Positions 61,470 through 64,000 of a DNA stretch of 64,000 bases are shown one piece after another (the stretch's first letter is position 1; each line of letters opens with the position of its first letter). The translations under genes were made by a program, and so were the position numbers. This stretch comes from Gp13-AA77 sp035946735 (GTDB taxonomy: Bacteria; Acidobacteriota; Terriglobia; UBA7540). The stretch lies in the NCBI GenBank assembly GCA_035946735.1, contig DASYYZ010000004.1, forward strand, positions 38,616-102,615, in the 5' to 3' direction. Under the pieces are notes generated by a model. It searched no databases and had not been told where the DNA came from. It worked only from the letters and a program-made list of their open reading frames with translations.

Positions 61470-63209
61470 TTAAGGGAGCTGCAGATTTTGGGCCATCGGA
61501 ATTTTCACTCCCGCCCGATTTGCAAACGCAATCGCCTCGTCATACCCGGCGTCCGCGTGGCGCGCCACACCGATCCCTGGGTCGTTGGTCAGCACGCGGT
61601 TGATTCGCTTTGCCATCTCGGGCGTGCCATCGGCTACAGTCACTTGCCCCGCGTGCAGCGAATAGCCGATACCCACGCCGCCGCCGTTGTGGATCGATAC
61701 CCAGCTTGCGCCCGAGGCGGTATTGAGTAGCGCATTCAGCAGCGGCCAGTCCGCGATGGCGTCGCTTCCGTCCTTCATGTTCTCGGTCTCGCGATAGGGT
61801 GAAGCCACCGAGCCGCAATCGAGATGGTCGCGGCCGATCACGATGGGAGCTTTGAGCTCGCCCCGAGCCACCAGATCATTCAGGCGCTCTCCAAAGGCCG
61901 CGCGCTCACCGTAGCCCAGCCAGCAGATGCGCGCCGGCAGACCCTGAAACTTGACGTGCTTTCGAGCCAGTTGAATCCAGCGCGTCAGGATTTCGTTGCC
62001 GGGGAACATCTCCAGCACCAGTTCGTCGGTGCGATGAATGTCGGCAGCCTCGCCTGAGAGCGCCACCCACCGGAACGGGCCCCGCCCTTCGCAGAACAGC
62101 GGCCGAACGTAAGCCGGAACGAACCCGGGGAAGGCGTAGGCGTCCATCACGCCGCCGTGTTCGTACGCCATGGTGCGGATGTTGTTGCCGTAGTCGAAGG
62201 TGGCCGCGCCCAGCTTCTGAAGATCGAGCATGCCCTGCACGTGGCGTGAGATCGACTCGTAGGAGCGCTTCAGATATTTGTCAGGGTTGCCGCGGCGCAA
62301 CTGGGCCGCAGCTTCAAGGCTCAATCCGCTAGGAATGTAGCCATTGAGAGGATCGTGAGCGCTGGTCTGGTCGGTAAGGAGGTCCGGCACCACGCCCCGC
62401 CTGGCCATTTCCGGGATGACATCAGCGCAGTTACCGACCAGGCCTACTGACGTCGCCTGCTTCTGGCGGATCGCCTGCTTCAGAATGCGCAGCGCCTCAT
62501 CGAGATCGTTCACGCAGATGTCGCAATAGCCCTGCCTGATGCGCCGCTTGATGCGCTCGGCGTCCACCTCGATTCCGAGGAAGGCGGCGCCGTTCAGCGT
62601 GGCGGCGAGCGGCTGAGCGCCACCCATCCCGCCCATGCCCCCGCTCGCCACGAGTTTGCCGGCGAGATCGCTACCGAAGTGCTTGCGGCCGGCGGCGGCA
62701 AAGGTTTCGTATGTGCCTTGCAGAATCCCTTGGGTGCCAATGTAAATCCAGCTTCCGGCAGTCATCTGGCCGTACATGGTGAGGCCGAGACGCTCGAACT
62801 CGTTGAACTTCTCCCACGTCGACCAATGGCCCACCAGGTTGGCGTTCGCGATCAGCACGCGCGGCGCCCACTCGTGGGTGCGGAGCACGCCCACCGGCTT
62901 GCCCGATTGCACCAGCAGGGTTTCATCGCTGGCGAGTTGTTTCAGGGAAGCGACGATAGCGTGATAAGCGGGCCAATTGCGCGCCGCCTTGCCGGTACCG
63001 CCGTAGACGATCAGGTCCTCGGGACGCTCGGCGATTTCGGGGTCGAGGTTGTTCATCAGCATGCGCAAAGCCGCTTCCTGCTGCCAGCCTTTGCAACTGA
63101 TGGCGCTGCCGCGCGGCGCCCGAATGGGCGCATCGCCCTTACTGGCGTGATCCGCTTCAACGAACGAGACTCTGCCGGGAGAGGATTCGAGTTGCGCAGC
63201 CTTGGTCAT
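61470..63209 (-). CDS. hutU: Urocanate hydratase
   Basis: Converts urocanate to imidazolone propionate, using tightly bound NAD+. The 579-residue protein shows the family start LRMLMNNLDPEIAERPEDLIVYGGTGKAARNW, MYGQMTAGSWIYIGTQGILQGTYETF, LVASGGMGGMGGAQPLAATLNG, and the active-site cysteine region near QTSAHDPLNGYIP. The ATG at 63209 has GAGGTGA upstream. Together with hutI it covers two consecutive steps; hutH is not in the window. Confidence 0.96.
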   Translation of the reverse strand: MTKAAQLESSPGRVSFVEADHASKGDAPIRAPRGSAISCKGWQQEAALRMLMNNLDPEIAERPEDLIVYGGTGKAARNWPAYHAIVASLKQLASDETLLVQSGKPVGVLRTHEWAPRVLIANANLVGHWSTWEKFNEFERLGLTMYGQMTAGSWIYIGTQGILQGTYETFAAAGRKHFGSDLAGKLVASGGMGGMGGAQPLAATLNGAAFLGIEVDAERIKRRIRQGYCDICVNDLDEALRILKQAIRQKQATSVGLVGNCADVIPEMARRGVVPDLLTDQTSAHDPLNGYIPSGLSLEAAAQLRRGNPDKYLKRSYESISRHVQGMLDLQKLGAATFDYGNNIRTMAYEHGGVMDAYAFPGFVPAYVRPLFCEGRGPFRWVALSGEAADIHRTDELVLEMFPGNEILTRWIQLARKHVKFQGLPARICWLGYGERAAFGERLNDLVARGELKAPIVIGRDHLDCGSVASPYRETENMKDGSDAIADWPLLNALLNTASGASWVSIHNGGGVGIGYSLHAGQVTVADGTPEMAKRINRVLTNDPGIGVARHADAGYDEAIAFANRAGVKIPMAQNLQLP

Positions 63210-63384
63210 CGGAGTCACCTCGCCAGCCGATCTTAGCGTAAAGAACCGCGGCTTGTCCCGTCGTGCTCCGATCTACGCATCACGTTCCTACAACCGTCCT
63301 GTTTTCTGTTACATTCCGGCTTCGTTGGTTAGTCCTCCGGGGTTTAAGAAATTTTGGACCGCGAATGGCACCTTCAAGTTCCCC

Positions 63385-64000
63385 TCATTCGCAACGCAGC
63401 GCCACCATCGGATCCACCGTCGTCGCCCGGCGCGCCGGAACGTAGGTAGCGAGAAATGCTACGGCGCCGAGCGCCAGGGACACGGCCGCGAGAGTCCAAG
63501 GGTCAGCCGGGCGGACGCCGTAAAGCAGGCTCGCCAGGAATCGTGTGAGCCCAACCGCGGCCACCACCCCAGCCGCCAAGCCCGCCAAAGCCAGGCCGAG
63601 TCCTTCCGTCACCACCAATCGTAGAACGTCGTAGCGCGTGGCTCCGAGCGCCATCCGCACTCCCAGTTCGTGGGTGCGCCGCGTGACGGCGTACGACATC
63701 ACGCCGTAGATTCCGATTGCGGCCAGCACCAGGGCGGTGCCGGCGAAGATGATCAGCAGGAGCATGGTGAAGCGGCGCTCCGCAAGCGACCCCGAGATAA
63801 TCTGCTCCATGGTCCGCACGCCGTACATGGGCTGGTCGTTGGTGGGGCCTGCCACCTGAGCGCGGACAGCGGAAACAGTACTCAGAGGATTGGGCGCCGT
63901 ACGTAACAGGAGGTTCGCGCCCGCCACAATCTCGGGCATATACTTGTCCGGCACCTGGAGAAACGGGAAATACATCTCATTACGGATCTTGGCGGTATCG
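63385..64000 (-). CDS. ABC transporter permease, FtsX/MacB-type, 5' end beyond window
   Basis: The frame is open from the right edge to a stop at 63385 and gives 204 residues of C-terminal permease. Visible are a periplasmic part (LLLRTAPNPLSTVSAVRAQV) and the FtsX core (ERRFTMLLLIIFAGTALVLAAIGIYGVMSYAVTRRTHELGVRMALGAT). Further membrane helices and the ending FLATYVPARRATTVDPMVALR follow. The family is the MacB/ADOP-type duplicated permease common in Acidobacteria. Confidence 0.88.
   Translation of the reverse strand, partial: DTAKIRNEMYFPFLQVPDKYMPEIVAGANLLLRTAPNPLSTVSAVRAQVAGPTNDQPMYGVRTMEQIISGSLAERRFTMLLLIIFAGTALVLAAIGIYGVMSYAVTRRTHELGVRMALGATRYDVLRLVVTEGLGLALAGLAAGVVAAVGLTRFLASLLYGVRPADPWTLAAVSLALGAVAFLATYVPARRATTVDPMVALRCE

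Noticed and set aside
1..64000. CRISPR arrays and rRNA genes
   Set aside because: Searched by eye for regularly spaced identical repeats and rRNA motifs; none found. The only multi-copy repeats are those listed.

Overview
This GC-rich window is a chromosomal segment that looks like it comes from an acidobacterium. The support is the mix of a TIGR03803 (GloVer) repeat protein, planctomycete-type PSCyt1/DUF1549/DUF1553/DUF1501 genes, an ADOP-like FtsX permease, a winged-helix/TolB-like regulator and a Gram-negative envelope set (LpxI, TonB). The assignment is inferred from gene content, not from a marker phylogeny. Both ends cut genes: hemE at the left edge and an ABC permease at the right edge.

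Layout. 0-4.2 kb (minus): a translationally coupled haem operon hemH-hemG-hemE, then an exported GH18 chitinase-like enzyme. 4.4-11.2 kb (plus): lpxI behind a near-consensus promoter, a small toxin-antitoxin array with a truncated antitoxin copy, a Gfo/Idh/MocA oxidoreductase, a TonB-like protein, miaA-hfq-hflX, and a possible 35-residue membrane peptide in the miaA leader. 11.9-16.2 kb: pgsA, an AMMECR1 protein and a large TPR protein. 16.3-18.4 kb: a GloVer repeat protein, a frameshifted IS110 transposase relic and two terminal-repeat-like sequences. 18.5-26.6 kb: a four-gene plus-strand cluster (c-type cytochrome/WD40, PPC domain, DUF1549/DUF1553, DUF1501). 26.7-27.8 kb is a gene graveyard with a threonine-dehydratase stump and an IS200 relic beside tRNA-Val. 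A serine beta-lactamase-like hydrolase follows.

29.5-35 kb (minus) is the most striking operon: a pyrophosphate-type phosphofructokinase, KaiC, two different KaiB proteins and a PAS/histidine-kinase/receiver protein, all closely packed and without KaiA. 35.4-37.3 kb holds a Tat-type aldo/keto reductase and two small unknowns. 37.3-44.1 kb has dnaE and accA, separated by an island of palindromic repeats, an alpha/beta hydrolase and an IS110 fragment. A Phd/VapC-type toxin-antitoxin pair with an apparently leaderless antitoxin follows.

45.2-52.3 kb carries a 2-hydroxyacyl-CoA dehydratase-type protein and a giant double-headed activase, with two small unknowns and two VOC proteins between them. 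52.3-58.6 kb contains hypothetical genes, a frameshifted four-helix-bundle gene, a PIN-toxin relic, two regulators and two exported proteins. 58.8-64 kb has cutA, an FtsB-like protein, hutI, an FmdB zinc ribbon, hutU and the ABC permease.

The core genes (hem, lpxI, miaA-hfq-hflX, pgsA, dnaE, accA, hut) are intact. Decay and transposon relics are concentrated at about 17.9-18.4, 26.7-27.6, 40.8-43.1 and 53.2-55.2 kb. No rRNA genes and no CRISPR arrays were seen; the only tRNA found is tRNA-Val.
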